A DNA stretch of 64,000 nucleotides from Lachnospiraceae bacterium (GTDB lineage Bacteria > Bacillota > Clostridia > Lachnospirales > Lachnospiraceae), in the NCBI GenBank assembly GCA_022799355.1, contig JAAWOG010000005.1, positions 1 to 64,000 of the forward strand, written 5' to 3'. Under the pieces are notes generated by a model. That model was not told the DNA's origin and did no database searches. It saw only the letters and a program-made list of their open reading frames with translations. The position numbers and the translations under genes are program-made. Shown here in pieces: positions 25,861-35,502 of this stretch (position 1 is its first letter; every line of letters begins with the position of its first letter).

Positions 25861-26385
25861 ATGGAAAGAAACATAAGCGTCATAAAAGATGTGAATGGGA
25901 AGCAGATTGTTATTGTAAATGATATTCGTTTTAAAGGAAAAAGAAATATAGATTGGGATGAGGTGGAACAGTATTTAAAACAGTATGTGGGAGAATTTAT
26001 AGAAATTGCCGAAAGTAAAGAAATTATATATATTGGCAGTGACTTACCTGATGAATATTCGGGTTCAAAGTATACTGCAAAGTTAAAAGGAGCATTAGCA
26101 AAGGCAAAAGCAAATGCTGCACAGGGAATTCCGGAGATAATAGAAATTGCGGAGAATAAAAGATTTCGGGAAAATCTGGAAAGAAAACATGATAAAAATG
26201 CAAAATATGGCTGGTATCGATATGATTCCAGATTCGCAATACCAGTTTTTGATGAAAATAATGATGTTTTGCGGTATAATGTATTTCATGCAGAGTTGGT
26301 GATAAGACATTCCGAAAACGGAAAGCTGTATTTATATGATATCATAAATATAAAAAAAGAAACGAGCACCCCGCTTGAGCCATAA
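25861..26385 (+). CDS. Polyvalent-protein/prophage-type domain protein
   Basis: 174 residues, AT-rich DNA. The segment from about residue 60 (LPDEYSGSKYTAKLKGALAKAKANAAQ) to the end (GWYRYDSRFAIPV ... YLYDIINIKKETSTPL) looks like the small C-terminal domain repeated in phage and conjugative-element polyvalent proteins, of the LPD or PBECR kind; I cannot decide which. In those proteins the domain sits at the end of thousands of residues; here it stands almost alone behind an N-terminal 55-residue part (VIVNDIRFKGKRNIDWDEVEQYLK). A toxin-related remnant or stand-alone module is possible. GGGAGGGG precedes the ATG. Confidence 0.4.
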   Translation: MERNISVIKDVNGKQIVIVNDIRFKGKRNIDWDEVEQYLKQYVGEFIEIAESKEIIYIGSDLPDEYSGSKYTAKLKGALAKAKANAAQGIPEIIEIAENKRFRENLERKHDKNAKYGWYRYDSRFAIPVFDENNDVLRYNVFHAELVIRHSENGKLYLYDIINIKKETSTPLEP

Positions 26386-26427
26386 GCTGTACGGTAAAAA
26401 ACCCGCTTCTTTTTATGGACTAATTAT

Positions 26428-27921
26428 ATGACAGAGAGGGAGAAAAGTCAAGAGAAAGTGTATATGGAAGAAAAAATTTCCCAAAAAATTGATATAGATA
26501 CGATAGATATCCATTCCATTCCGCCGGCAGAAGAACCGGCGAGACAATACTATTACATAAAAAAATGCCGCCTGCTTCTGCAGGAGATAAAAGAAAGAGA
26601 AGGGCGTGAGCTCACCTGTAATGTCACAAATTTTGGCTGTCAGATGAACGCCCGGGATTCGGAGAAGTTACTCGGCATTTTAAGAAGCGCGGGCTTTCAG
26701 GAGACCGATTCGGAGGATGCCGATTTTGTGATCTACAATACCTGCACCGTGCGGGATAATGCAAACCAGCGTGTCTTTGGCAGGCTGGGTGTTTTGAACG
26801 GCTATAAAAAGAAAAATCCGCAGATGAAAGTGGCGCTCTGCGGCTGTATGATGCAGGAGGACCTTGTCATCGAAAAACTCCGCAAAAGTTACGGCTTTGT
26901 GGATCTGGTGTTCGGCACCCATAATCTGTACAAATTTGCGGAACTGCTGTACCGCTGTTATACGGAAAAGGGCATGATCGTCGATATCTGGGAGGATACG
27001 GACAAAATCGTGGAGGATCTGCCGGTGGAGCGTAAATATCCGTTTAAATCCGGCGTCAATATTATGTTCGGCTGCAACAATTTCTGCAGTTACTGTATTG
27101 TGCCCTATGTGCGTGGGCGGGAGCGGTCGAGAGCGCCCGAAGAAATTCTGCGGGAGATCAGGAATCTGGCGGCGGACGGCGTAAAGGAAGTCATGCTTCT
27201 TGGCCAGAACGTCAATTCCTACGGAAAGGAGCTGGCGGGGATGGGCTTTCTGTCTTTCCCGGAACTGCTCAGGGAAGTGGAGAAAGTGGAAGGGATCGAG
27301 AGGATACGCTTTATGACGTCCCATCCGAAGGATTTATCCGATGAACTGATCGAGGTGATGAGGCAGTCGAAGAAGATCTGCCGGCATCTGCATCTGCCCC
27401 TGCAGTCCGGCTCCACAAGGATTCTGAATAAGATGAACCGGAGGTATACAAAGGAATCCTACCTTGCGCTGGCGGAGAAGATCCGGCGGGCGATACCGGA
27501 TATCTCCCTGACAACGGACATCATCGTTGGCTTTCCGGGGGAGAGCGAAGAGGATGCGGATGACACCATCGATGTGATCAGGAAAGTGCGGTTTGACAAC
27601 GCCTTTACCTTTGTGTACTCCAAACGGACAGGCACCCCGGCGGCGGCTATGGAACAGGTGCCGGAGAAGGAAGTGCGGGAGAACTTTGACCGGATACTGG
27701 CCTGCGTGCAGGAGACGGCGAGAGAGAGAGTAAAACGTTTTGAAGGGCAGGTGCTTCCTGTTCTGGTAGAAGAGTTAAATGAACAGGACACATCCCTTGT
27801 GACAGGAAGATTGTCCAATAATACGGTGGTGCACTTTCCGGGGGATGCATCCCTGATCGGGGAGATCGTGGATGTGAAACTGGTAAGATGCGAAGGATTT
27901 TATTATATCGGGGAAAGATAA
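26428..27921 (+). CDS. miaB: tRNA-2-methylthio-N6-dimethylallyladenosine synthase
   Basis: 497 residues from the ATG at 26428; the ATG at 26464 is an alternative. MiaB is a radical-SAM methylthiotransferase that adds a methylthio group to i6A37 of tRNAs. The N-terminal cluster Cys residues lie in NFGCQMNARDSE, YNTCTVRDNA and ALCGCMMQ. The radical-SAM motif is GCNNFCSYC, followed by VPYVRGRERSR. The C terminus forms a TRAM domain (GRLSNNTVVHF). MiaA, which supplies its substrate, is encoded further along the same strand after mutS and mutL. Confidence 0.97.
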   Translation: MTEREKSQEKVYMEEKISQKIDIDTIDIHSIPPAEEPARQYYYIKKCRLLLQEIKEREGRELTCNVTNFGCQMNARDSEKLLGILRSAGFQETDSEDADFVIYNTCTVRDNANQRVFGRLGVLNGYKKKNPQMKVALCGCMMQEDLVIEKLRKSYGFVDLVFGTHNLYKFAELLYRCYTEKGMIVDIWEDTDKIVEDLPVERKYPFKSGVNIMFGCNNFCSYCIVPYVRGRERSRAPEEILREIRNLAADGVKEVMLLGQNVNSYGKELAGMGFLSFPELLREVEKVEGIERIRFMTSHPKDLSDELIEVMRQSKKICRHLHLPLQSGSTRILNKMNRRYTKESYLALAEKIRRAIPDISLTTDIIVGFPGESEEDADDTIDVIRKVRFDNAFTFVYSKRTGTPAAAMEQVPEKEVRENFDRILACVQETARERVKRFEGQVLPVLVEELNEQDTSLVTGRLSNNTVVHFPGDASLIGEIVDVKLVRCEGFYYIGER

Positions 27922-27945
27922 AAAGACGTAAACGAAGGGTAAGAG

Positions 27946-30633
27946 ATGGCTGAAAATGCTAAGGAACTGACAAAGGAAGAACTGGCGGAACTGACGCCGA
28001 TGATGCAGCATTATCTGCAGACAAAAGAGCAATACCCCGGCTGTATTTTATTTTACAGGCTGGGTGATTTTTATGAGATGTTTTTCGAGGATGCGATAAC
28101 GGTATCCCGGGAGTTGGAGATCACGCTGACCGGAAAAAGCTGCGGGCTGACGGAGCGGGCGCCGATGTGCGGCGTACCCTATCATGCGGTAGACACCTAT
28201 CTGAACAAACTGATTGAAAGAGGCTATAAAGTTGCCATCTGTGAGCAGGTGGAAGATCCGAAGCTGGCAAAGGGCATGGTAAAGCGGGAGGTGACGAGAA
28301 TCGTCACGCCGGGGACCAATCTGAATATACAGTCTCTGGAAGAATCCCGCAATAATTTTCTGATGAGTATCGCCTATTTCCCCGGCAGGATCGGTGTTTC
28401 AGTTGCTGATATATCCACCGGGGATTATTATTTGACAGAGCTCGAGGACAACAACAAGCTGCTGGATGAGATCAGCAAATACGCGCCTTCGGAGATCATC
28501 TGCAACGATGCGTTTTTGGTTTCCGGACTTTCCGTGGAAGAGCTGCGGAACCGGCTGCGGATCGCGGTCAATGCGCTGGAGCCCCATTATTTTGACGAGG
28601 ACGGCGCAAAAAAACTGCTTCGAAAGCATTTTAAGGTGGCGGCGCTGACAGGGCTTGGCATCGAGGATTTTCCGGTGGGGATTCTGGCGGCGGGGGCGCT
28701 TCTGCGGTATTTATATGAGACACAGAAGTCTTCCATGAGCAATATCACTCATATTTATCCCTACCTGACCAGCAAATTTATGCTGCTGGATTCCGCCACA
28801 AGACGAAATCTGGAACTGGCGGAAACCCTCAGGGAAAAACAGAAAAGAGGCTCCCTGTTATGGGTATTGGATAAGACAAAGACCGCCATGGGCGCGAGGA
28901 CGCTGCGCAGCTATATCGAACAGCCCCTGATCGATAAACGGCAGATCGAGGAGCGGCTTGACGCGGTGGAAGAGCTGACAAAAGATGTGATCAGCAGGGA
29001 CGAGATACGGGAATATTTAAACCCGGTCTATGACCTGGAGCGGCTTCTTGGGAAGATCAGCTACCAGTCCGCCAATCCCAGGGATCTGATCGCGTTTAAA
29101 AATTCCATTGCCATGATGAAACCTGTCAGGGCGGTACTGGAAGCCTTTCATAAGTCGCTGCTTGCGCAGATTCTGGAGGATATCGATCCGCTGGAGGACC
29201 TGTTTACCCTGATCGATGCGGCAATCGGGGAAGATCCGCCGCTCCTCATCCGGGAAGGCGGCATTATCAAGGACGGGTTTGATGCTACCATAGATTCCCT
29301 CAGGAAGGCAAAGACCGAAGGGAAAAACTGGCTGGCGGCGCTGGAAGAGGAGGACAGAAACCGCACCGGTATTAAAAACCTGCGGATCAAATATAATAAA
29401 GTGTTCGGCTATTATTTCGAGGTGACAAACTCCTTTAAGGACATGGTACCAGAAGATTATGTGCGGAAACAGACTTTAGCCAACGCGGAGCGCTATACGA
29501 CGCCCCGCTTAAAGGAGCTGGAAGATACGATTTTAAATGCCGAGGATAAACTTGCCACGCTGGAGTACGACATGTTCTGTAAAATACGGGACACCATCGG
29601 CGGCGAGATCGAGCGGATTCAGAGGACCGCGAAGGCGGTGGCAAGGCTGGATGTCTTTGCCTCTCTCTCCCTTGTTGCGGAGCGCTATCGCTATGTGCGT
29701 CCTGAAATCAACGAAAAGGGACTGATCCATATCAAGGACGGACGCCATCCCGTGGTGGAACAGGTGATGGGAAATGACATGTTTGTCACAAATGACACTT
29801 ACCTGGACAACGGGAGCCATCTGATCGCCGTGATCACCGGTCCCAATATGGCGGGAAAATCCACTTATATGCGGCAGACGGCGCTGATCGTGCTGATGGC
29901 GCAGCTTGGCAGTTTTGTTCCCGCAAAGTCCGCGAAAATCGGGCTGGTGGACCGGATTTTTACGAGAGTTGGAGCCTCGGATGATCTGGCGAGCGGTCAG
30001 AGTACCTTTATGGTGGAGATGAACGAAGTGGCGAATATTCTGCGGAATGCCACAAAGAACAGCCTGCTGATCCTGGATGAAATCGGCAGGGGGACCTCCA
30101 CCTTTGACGGGCTTTCCATCGCCTGGGCGGTGATCGAGCATATCAGCAACCGAAAGCTGTTGGGCGCCAAGACGCTCTTCGCCACCCACTACCATGAACT
30201 GACGGAGCTGGAAGGAAAGATAAACAACGTCAACAATTACTGTATCGCGGTGAAAGAGAAGGGGGACGATATCGTGTTCCTCCGGAAGATCATCAAGGGC
30301 GGAGCGGATAAGAGTTACGGCATCCAGGTGGCTAAGCTCGCCGGCGTGCCGGATATGGTCATCGACCGGGCGAAGGAGATCGTGGCGCAGCTTGATGAGA
30401 ACGACATCACCGAAAAGGTGCAGAGCATTGCGGTGGACACAAAGACGGACAATAAGAAGATGCCGACTTACGATGAGGTGGACTTGCAGCAGTTCTCGCT
30501 CTTTGATACGGTGACGGACGAGGATGTGCTGAAGGAACTGATGGAGGTGGATGTGATGAATATGACGCCGGTGGACGCGATGAATACGCTGTACAGATTG
30601 CAGAGTAAGTTGAAGAATCGGTGGGGTCAATAG
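27946..30633 (+). CDS. mutS: DNA mismatch repair protein MutS
   Basis: 895 residues, standard for MutS1. It recognises mismatches and starts repair with MutL. The mismatch-contacting Phe-x-Glu is FYE at about residues 42-44 (RLGDFYEMF). Walker A is TGPNMAGKSTYMRQ, followed by GASDDLASGQSTFMVEM, Walker B SLLILDEIGRGTSTFDG, and the helix-turn-helix tail. It starts 24 bases after miaB with GAAGGGTAAGAG before the ATG, and the next gene is an unrelated AT-rich insertion before a flavoprotein and mutL. Confidence 0.98.
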   Translation: MAENAKELTKEELAELTPMMQHYLQTKEQYPGCILFYRLGDFYEMFFEDAITVSRELEITLTGKSCGLTERAPMCGVPYHAVDTYLNKLIERGYKVAICEQVEDPKLAKGMVKREVTRIVTPGTNLNIQSLEESRNNFLMSIAYFPGRIGVSVADISTGDYYLTELEDNNKLLDEISKYAPSEIICNDAFLVSGLSVEELRNRLRIAVNALEPHYFDEDGAKKLLRKHFKVAALTGLGIEDFPVGILAAGALLRYLYETQKSSMSNITHIYPYLTSKFMLLDSATRRNLELAETLREKQKRGSLLWVLDKTKTAMGARTLRSYIEQPLIDKRQIEERLDAVEELTKDVISRDEIREYLNPVYDLERLLGKISYQSANPRDLIAFKNSIAMMKPVRAVLEAFHKSLLAQILEDIDPLEDLFTLIDAAIGEDPPLLIREGGIIKDGFDATIDSLRKAKTEGKNWLAALEEEDRNRTGIKNLRIKYNKVFGYYFEVTNSFKDMVPEDYVRKQTLANAERYTTPRLKELEDTILNAEDKLATLEYDMFCKIRDTIGGEIERIQRTAKAVARLDVFASLSLVAERYRYVRPEINEKGLIHIKDGRHPVVEQVMGNDMFVTNDTYLDNGSHLIAVITGPNMAGKSTYMRQTALIVLMAQLGSFVPAKSAKIGLVDRIFTRVGASDDLASGQSTFMVEMNEVANILRNATKNSLLILDEIGRGTSTFDGLSIAWAVIEHISNRKLLGAKTLFATHYHELTELEGKINNVNNYCIAVKEKGDDIVFLRKIIKGGADKSYGIQVAKLAGVPDMVIDRAKEIVAQLDENDITEKVQSIAVDTKTDNKKMPTYDEVDLQQFSLFDTVTDEDVLKELMEVDVMNMTPVDAMNTLYRLQSKLKNRWGQ

Positions 30634-30752
30634 GCTTGACAAAGTAGTCGGAGAATTTGGCACAAAATGAAAATATAATTGTTAATGGGTGCTTAGATAT
30701 CGCGCATATAAAATGAGCTGCAATCGGTGAACGGTTTGGAGAAAAAACAGAC

Positions 30753-31478
30753 ATGGAAATCGGAGAGTATAAAGGGCATAATACATATGAGGATTGGATG
30801 AGCGGGCTTACTTTATATCTGGATGGATATGAGAAAGGACTGAAAAAGCAGGCGAATGCATATATAAGCAAATTTGTAACAGGATTCGAGCACTCCGTGT
30901 CAAAGGAGGATTTGCAGAGTGTTCTGGAGCAATTTTGTCGGGAAATTTGTGATGAGGGGAAGCATTCCAGGTTATTGAACAGAGGGAATGGGAGCCTGCC
31001 CTACGATATCGGCAGAGTTGTATGGAATTATCTGAAAAGTCAGTGTGAATCGGAATCGATGCCGCATATGAGATGGGCATTTCAGTTGTTCGGAAAAAAT
31101 TATAACCCGTTTAATCCACAATTGGAATTGGATATGTTTCAGATATTGAAAAAAGCATATGAGCACAAAGAGTGCGACCAAAAGACAGTTGACCTGTATT
31201 TTAGTGAAATTCTGGAACAGCTCTATTGGGGATCGCATCATTTTCCGGAGGGTTGTATTATTACCAGAGATACTTACGAAAAAACTATAAAGACAGCCGA
31301 ATCTGTTCTGGCAGAAAAGCCGGTGCCGAAGAAATTACAGAAAATATATATTTACTATTGTAAGCTATACAAATGCTTTTATGAGTATAAAGAAAGCGGA
31401 GGGGAAAAGAATTTTTTTGAATTATGTGAAAAGGCGGGCATAACATACAAGAGTATACCAACCTATTATTATCAGTAG
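30753..31478 (+). CDS. Protein of unknown function inserted between mutS and mutL
   Basis: 241 residues, soluble, no signal peptide or membrane segment. DNA is clearly more AT-rich than mutS and mutL. The sequence is helical and rich in Tyr, Lys and Glu (YEDWMSGLTLYLDGYEKGLKKQ; MRWAFQLFGKNYNPFNP; KIYIYYCKLYKCFYEYK). No family recognised. GGTTTGGAG lies upstream of the ATG. TTGACA occurs near 30636 but without a matching -10, so a private promoter is not supported. Confidence 0.55.
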   Translation: MEIGEYKGHNTYEDWMSGLTLYLDGYEKGLKKQANAYISKFVTGFEHSVSKEDLQSVLEQFCREICDEGKHSRLLNRGNGSLPYDIGRVVWNYLKSQCESESMPHMRWAFQLFGKNYNPFNPQLELDMFQILKKAYEHKECDQKTVDLYFSEILEQLYWGSHHFPEGCIITRDTYEKTIKTAESVLAEKPVPKKLQKIYIYYCKLYKCFYEYKESGGEKNFFELCEKAGITYKSIPTYYYQ

Positions 31479-31538
31479 AAAAACGTTAAAACAGGAGAAG
31501 GCAATGAATGACAGAAAGAAGATCAGGAGGGATTAAAC

Positions 31539-32918
31539 ATGAGTTATAGTTACGACGTTATGATCATCGGAGCGGGACCGGGAGGTATTTTTTCGGCGTA
31601 CGAGCTCCTTCAGAAAAAGCCGGAGTGGAAGATCGTGGTGCTGGAGGCGGGAAATTCTCTGGATAAGAGGAAATGCCCGATCGACGGCGATAAAATCAAG
31701 AGCTGTATCGGCTGTAAGACCTGCGCGATCATGAACGGGTTCGGCGGTGCGGGCGCTTTTTCCGACGGCAAATACAATATCACAAATGAATTTGGCGGCA
31801 CGCTTCACGAATATATCGGCAAGCACAAGGCGACGGAACTGATGGAGTATGTGGACGGCATCAATGTCAAGTACGGCGGGCATAAGACAAAGCTGTATTC
31901 CACCACCAACACACAGTTTAAGCGGCTCTGCCTGCAAAATAACCTGCACCTTCTGGATGCTTCCGTGCGTCATCTCGGGACGGACATCAATTTCGAGGTG
32001 CTGGGCAACCTGTACAATGAACTAAAAGATAAGGTGGAATTCCATTTTCTGACGCCGGTCCGTCATATCAGACTGCTTAAGGGCAGCTATGAGGCGGTAA
32101 CAGATGAAGCCTCCTACACCGCCGGGAAATGCATTATCTCCGTGGGCAGGAGCGGCAGCAAATGGATGGAAAAGGTCTGCAGTGAGCTGGATATCCCGAC
32201 TTTGTCAAACCGCGTGGATATCGGTGTGCGCGTGGAGCTTCCGGCGGAGATCTTTGCGCCGATCACCGATGAACTGTATGAGAGCAAGATCGTGTATAAG
32301 ACGGAGAAATATCAGGATAAGGTGCGGACATTCTGTATGAATCCGAAGGGCGCCGTGGTGAATGAGAATACCAACGGCATTGTCACGGTAAACGGACACA
32401 GCTATGAAGATCCGGCGCTGCAGACGGAAAACACCAACTTTGCCCTGCTGGTGGCAAAACATTTCACGGAGCCCTTCAAAGACAGCAACGGCTACGGCGA
32501 GAGTATCGCAAGGCTGTCCAATATGCTGGGCGGCGGCGTGATCATGCAGCGTTTCGGCGATCTGATCAGAGGACAGAGAAGTTCGGAGAAGCGGCTGAAA
32601 AAATCCTTCCTGACGCCCACTCTGGCGGCAACACCCGGGGATCTGAGTCTTGTGATGCCCAAGCGGATTCTGGACGGCATTATTGAGATGATCTATGCGC
32701 TGGATAAGATTGCGCCGGGCACAGCCAACGACGATACGCTGCTCTATGGCGTGGAAGTAAAATTCTATAATATGGAAGTGGAACTGGATGAAAATCTGGA
32801 AACGCTGCACAAAGGGCTGTTTGTGATCGGGGACGGCAGCGGCGTCACGCACTCTTTATCCCATGCCTCGGCAAGCGGTGTGTATGTGGCAAGGCATCTG
32901 GCGGAGCAGGCACAGTGA
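31539..32918 (+). CDS. FAD-dependent dehydrogenase with a Cys cluster (COG2509 paralogue)
   Basis: 459 residues. The FAD loop is VMIIGAGPGGIFSAYELL at the start. Next comes CPIDGDKIKSCIGCKTC, a C-x9-C-x2-C-x2-C cluster, then GFGGAGAFSDGKYN, the family motif. A C-terminal flavin site is FVIGDGSGVTHSLSHASASG. Shorter than the paralogue at 13832 because it lacks that N-terminal domain. GGAGG precedes the ATG. The Cys cluster could bind a metal or iron-sulfur centre; the substrate is unknown. It ends 99 bases before mutL. Confidence 0.85.
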   Translation: MSYSYDVMIIGAGPGGIFSAYELLQKKPEWKIVVLEAGNSLDKRKCPIDGDKIKSCIGCKTCAIMNGFGGAGAFSDGKYNITNEFGGTLHEYIGKHKATELMEYVDGINVKYGGHKTKLYSTTNTQFKRLCLQNNLHLLDASVRHLGTDINFEVLGNLYNELKDKVEFHFLTPVRHIRLLKGSYEAVTDEASYTAGKCIISVGRSGSKWMEKVCSELDIPTLSNRVDIGVRVELPAEIFAPITDELYESKIVYKTEKYQDKVRTFCMNPKGAVVNENTNGIVTVNGHSYEDPALQTENTNFALLVAKHFTEPFKDSNGYGESIARLSNMLGGGVIMQRFGDLIRGQRSSEKRLKKSFLTPTLAATPGDLSLVMPKRILDGIIEMIYALDKIAPGTANDDTLLYGVEVKFYNMEVELDENLETLHKGLFVIGDGSGVTHSLSHASASGVYVARHLAEQAQ

Positions 32919-33017
32919 GTGGATATACCTGGATTACGTGAAGAGAAAAACCGGAATGGAAAGACCGGGCAGTGTCTGCCTGTCATGGAAATAAGGAAAT
33001 ATCACAAGAGGAGAAGT

Positions 33018-35102
33018 ATGGCATCCATTCATATATTAAGTCACGAAACAATAGATAAGATCGCCGCCGGAGAAGTGGTAGAGAGGCCCTCCAGCATCGT
33101 AAAGGAACTGGTGGAAAACGCGGTGGATGCGGGGGCGGAGGCAATTACCGTGGAAATTAAGGACGGCGGCATCAGCTTTATCCGCGTCAGCGACAATGGC
33201 TGCGGAATTGAAAAGCAGGAGATCAGAAAAGCCTTTCTGCGCCATGCCACCTCCAAGATCCGGGATGCGGATGATCTTCTGCGGCTTCATTCTCTGGGCT
33301 TTCGGGGCGAGGCGCTGAGCAGTATTTCCGCTGTTTCACAGACGGAGATGATCACAAAAACCGGGCGGGAACTGACCGGCGTCCGGCTAAGCATGGAAGG
33401 CGGCATCGAAACCGATTTTGAGGAAGTGGGTGCGCCGGAGGGGACGACGATCATTATCCGCAACCTGTTTTTCAATGTGCCTGCGCGGAGGAAATTTTTA
33501 AAACAGCCCGCCACCGAGGGAGGCTATGTGGCAGATTTGATGGAGCATCTTGCGCTGGCAAATCCGCGGATTTCTTTCCAGTTTATTCAGAATAACCAGG
33601 TGAAGTTTTCTACGGCGGGGAACGGGGATCTGAGACAGACCATATATAAGCTGTATGGAAAGGACATGACGGATTCTCTGATAGAGATAGACAGATCGGG
33701 GGACGGTATCCGGCTTTCCGGTTATCTGGGAAAGCCCTCCGGCAACCGTTCCAACAGAAACTATGAACTTTATTTTCTGAACGGCAGATTTATCAGGAGC
33801 AATCTTGTTGCGAGAGCCATAGAGGAGGGGTATAAATCCTATCTGATGCAGCACAAGTATCCGTTTTGCGTGCTGATGATGGAGGTGGAGCCGTCAAGGG
33901 TGGACGTGAATGTTCATCCGGCAAAGATGGAAGTCAGATTCACGGAAGAAATGCGCGTCTATGAATTTCTGGCAAAAGCCGTAAAAGAGGTGCTGTATGC
34001 CCATGAGATGATTCCGGAGATTGCCCTGACGGAGACGGAGAAAAAGGAAGAAAAACAGGAGAAAGCGTTAGAACCCTTTCAGAAAGCAAGAAGTAAGATG
34101 CAGACGGAAACGGTACGGCCAGTGCATGATAAGCCGCAGAATTCAAAAGATTTCTTTGTGGATTTCGGAGACGACGAGGAAGAGTCGGAAGAGGAAATTC
34201 CGGGCGGAAGGGAAACGGATGCCGCAGCAGGAAAGGACGAAAAACCCGGGAGCGTTTCGGAAGAAGAAAGTGTTTATCATACCGGGCGGATCAAAGAAGA
34301 GGAATGCATTTATGGTACCGGGCAGATAAAGGAAGAGGAATGTATTTGCCTCACCGGGCAGATGAAAGAGGAAAACGAAGAACCTGCGAGAGTCTGTTCG
34401 GAAAAACGGCCTGCAATCGAAGCGGCGAAACCCATTGCGGAAAAACAGCCGGAAGCGGAAATCCCCGTCATGTATCAGGGCGAACAGCTTGAGTTGTTCA
34501 AAGAAAGGATCATTTCCCAGGCGTCCCGTCAAAAATTCAGGATTTTAGGACAGGCTTTCGACACCTACTGGATTGTGGTGTTTGAAGAAAAACTCCTGAT
34601 GATCGACCAGCATGCGGCGCATGAGAAAGTGAAATTTGAGCGGATCATGAAAGCGGTCGGGGAAAGTGAAGTATTGTCTCAGAATCTTTATCCGCCCCTT
34701 GTGCTGTCCTTATCCGGCAGAGAGCAGGAGGTACTGGCGCGTTTCAGGGATGCCTTCTCAAAACTGGGGTTTGAGCTGGAATATTTCGGCGGAAATGAGA
34801 TCACGATCCGAAGCGCGCCGGCGGAACTTTTTGGCAGTACGATAAAGGAGATGTTTCTGGAAGTGCTGGATGAACTATCACTAACCGGCAGCGGACGTGC
34901 CAGGAGCGTGGAAGAGAGGATAGCAACCATGGCATGCAAGGCAGCGGTCAAAGGCAATATGCGTATGTCCGTGTCGGAAATGGAAACACTGTTAGATGAA
35001 CTTTTAACGCTGGAAAACCCCTATTTCTGCCCCCACGGAAGACCTACGATCATTTCGTTTACAAAGCAGGAACTGGAGAAGAAATTTAAGCGGATTGTGT
35101 AA
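33018..35102 (+). CDS. mutL: DNA mismatch repair protein MutL
   Basis: 694 residues from the ATG at 33018 (GAGGAGAA upstream); the ORF track start at 32919 belongs to the gap. The GHKL ATPase motifs are IDKIAAGEVVERPSSIVKEL, VSDNGCGI and LGFRGEALSSI. The C-terminal domain carries DQHAAHEKVKFE, the DQHA(x)2E(x)4E endonuclease motif of MutL in bacteria lacking MutH, as well as ACKAAVKGN and CPHGRPT. A linker of about 150 residues contains three 12-residue repeats. MutL nicks the new strand after MutS activation. Confidence 0.97.
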   Translation: MASIHILSHETIDKIAAGEVVERPSSIVKELVENAVDAGAEAITVEIKDGGISFIRVSDNGCGIEKQEIRKAFLRHATSKIRDADDLLRLHSLGFRGEALSSISAVSQTEMITKTGRELTGVRLSMEGGIETDFEEVGAPEGTTIIIRNLFFNVPARRKFLKQPATEGGYVADLMEHLALANPRISFQFIQNNQVKFSTAGNGDLRQTIYKLYGKDMTDSLIEIDRSGDGIRLSGYLGKPSGNRSNRNYELYFLNGRFIRSNLVARAIEEGYKSYLMQHKYPFCVLMMEVEPSRVDVNVHPAKMEVRFTEEMRVYEFLAKAVKEVLYAHEMIPEIALTETEKKEEKQEKALEPFQKARSKMQTETVRPVHDKPQNSKDFFVDFGDDEEESEEEIPGGRETDAAAGKDEKPGSVSEEESVYHTGRIKEEECIYGTGQIKEEECICLTGQMKEENEEPARVCSEKRPAIEAAKPIAEKQPEAEIPVMYQGEQLELFKERIISQASRQKFRILGQAFDTYWIVVFEEKLLMIDQHAAHEKVKFERIMKAVGESEVLSQNLYPPLVLSLSGREQEVLARFRDAFSKLGFELEYFGGNEITIRSAPAELFGSTIKEMFLEVLDELSLTGSGRARSVEERIATMACKAAVKGNMRMSVSEMETLLDELLTLENPYFCPHGRPTIISFTKQELEKKFKRIV
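34275..34382 (+). repeat. Three in-frame 36-bp repeats in the MutL linker
   Basis: Units at 34275-34310, 34311-34346 and 34347-34382 encode YHTGRIKEEECI, YGTGQIKEEECI and CLTGQMKEENE. The linker joins the ATPase and dimerisation domains and is disordered in MutL proteins, so repeat expansion is tolerated there. Confidence 0.8.
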
Positions 35103-35142
35103 ACTTTAGACTGCTGTTGCTAAAAATGGAAAGGATATATCT

Positions 35143-35502
35143 ATGAGGAATCAGTCGTTAGCCTTGAATAATGAAGTGATTGAAAAAATTAAAGTGGAAG
35201 CGACGGAAATGATTAAAAAAATTATGCTTCCTGATTTAAAGATGGTCATTTTGTATGGTTCTTGTACAAGAGGAGATTACACAGAAGATTCAGATGTTGA
35301 TATCGCGCTATTAATGAAATGTAATAGATACGAAGCAAAAAAATATAGCGATGGGCTTGCGAAAATAGCAACGGAACTTGCTGTCAAATATTTTGCTGTT
35401 GTTAATTTTGTACCTCTTCCATATGATGAATTTCTTGAGAAAAAGACCTGGTACGGCTATTTTAGAAATATTGACAGAGAAGGGGAGGTCCTTTATGGAT
35501 AA
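35143..35502 (+). CDS. MNT-type nucleotidyltransferase (antitoxin-like)
   Basis: 119 residues. The nucleotidyltransferase motif GSx10DxD is complete: LYGSCTRGDYTEDSDVDIALL, residues about 36-56. Stand-alone minimal nucleotidyltransferases usually pair with a HEPN-domain partner, in some systems as antitoxins that modify the HEPN toxin with AMP. The partner overlaps it by 8 bases. Located between mutL and miaA; its DNA is AT-rich. GGAAAGGA upstream of the ATG. Confidence 0.85.
   Translation: MRNQSLALNNEVIEKIKVEATEMIKKIMLPDLKMVILYGSCTRGDYTEDSDVDIALLMKCNRYEAKKYSDGLAKIATELAVKYFAVVNFVPLPYDEFLEKKTWYGYFRNIDREGEVLYG

Noticed and set aside
30636-30679. TTGACA and TATAAT near the gene at 30753
   Set aside because: They are separated by 32 bases, too far for a sigma-A promoter; no intermediate partner for either.
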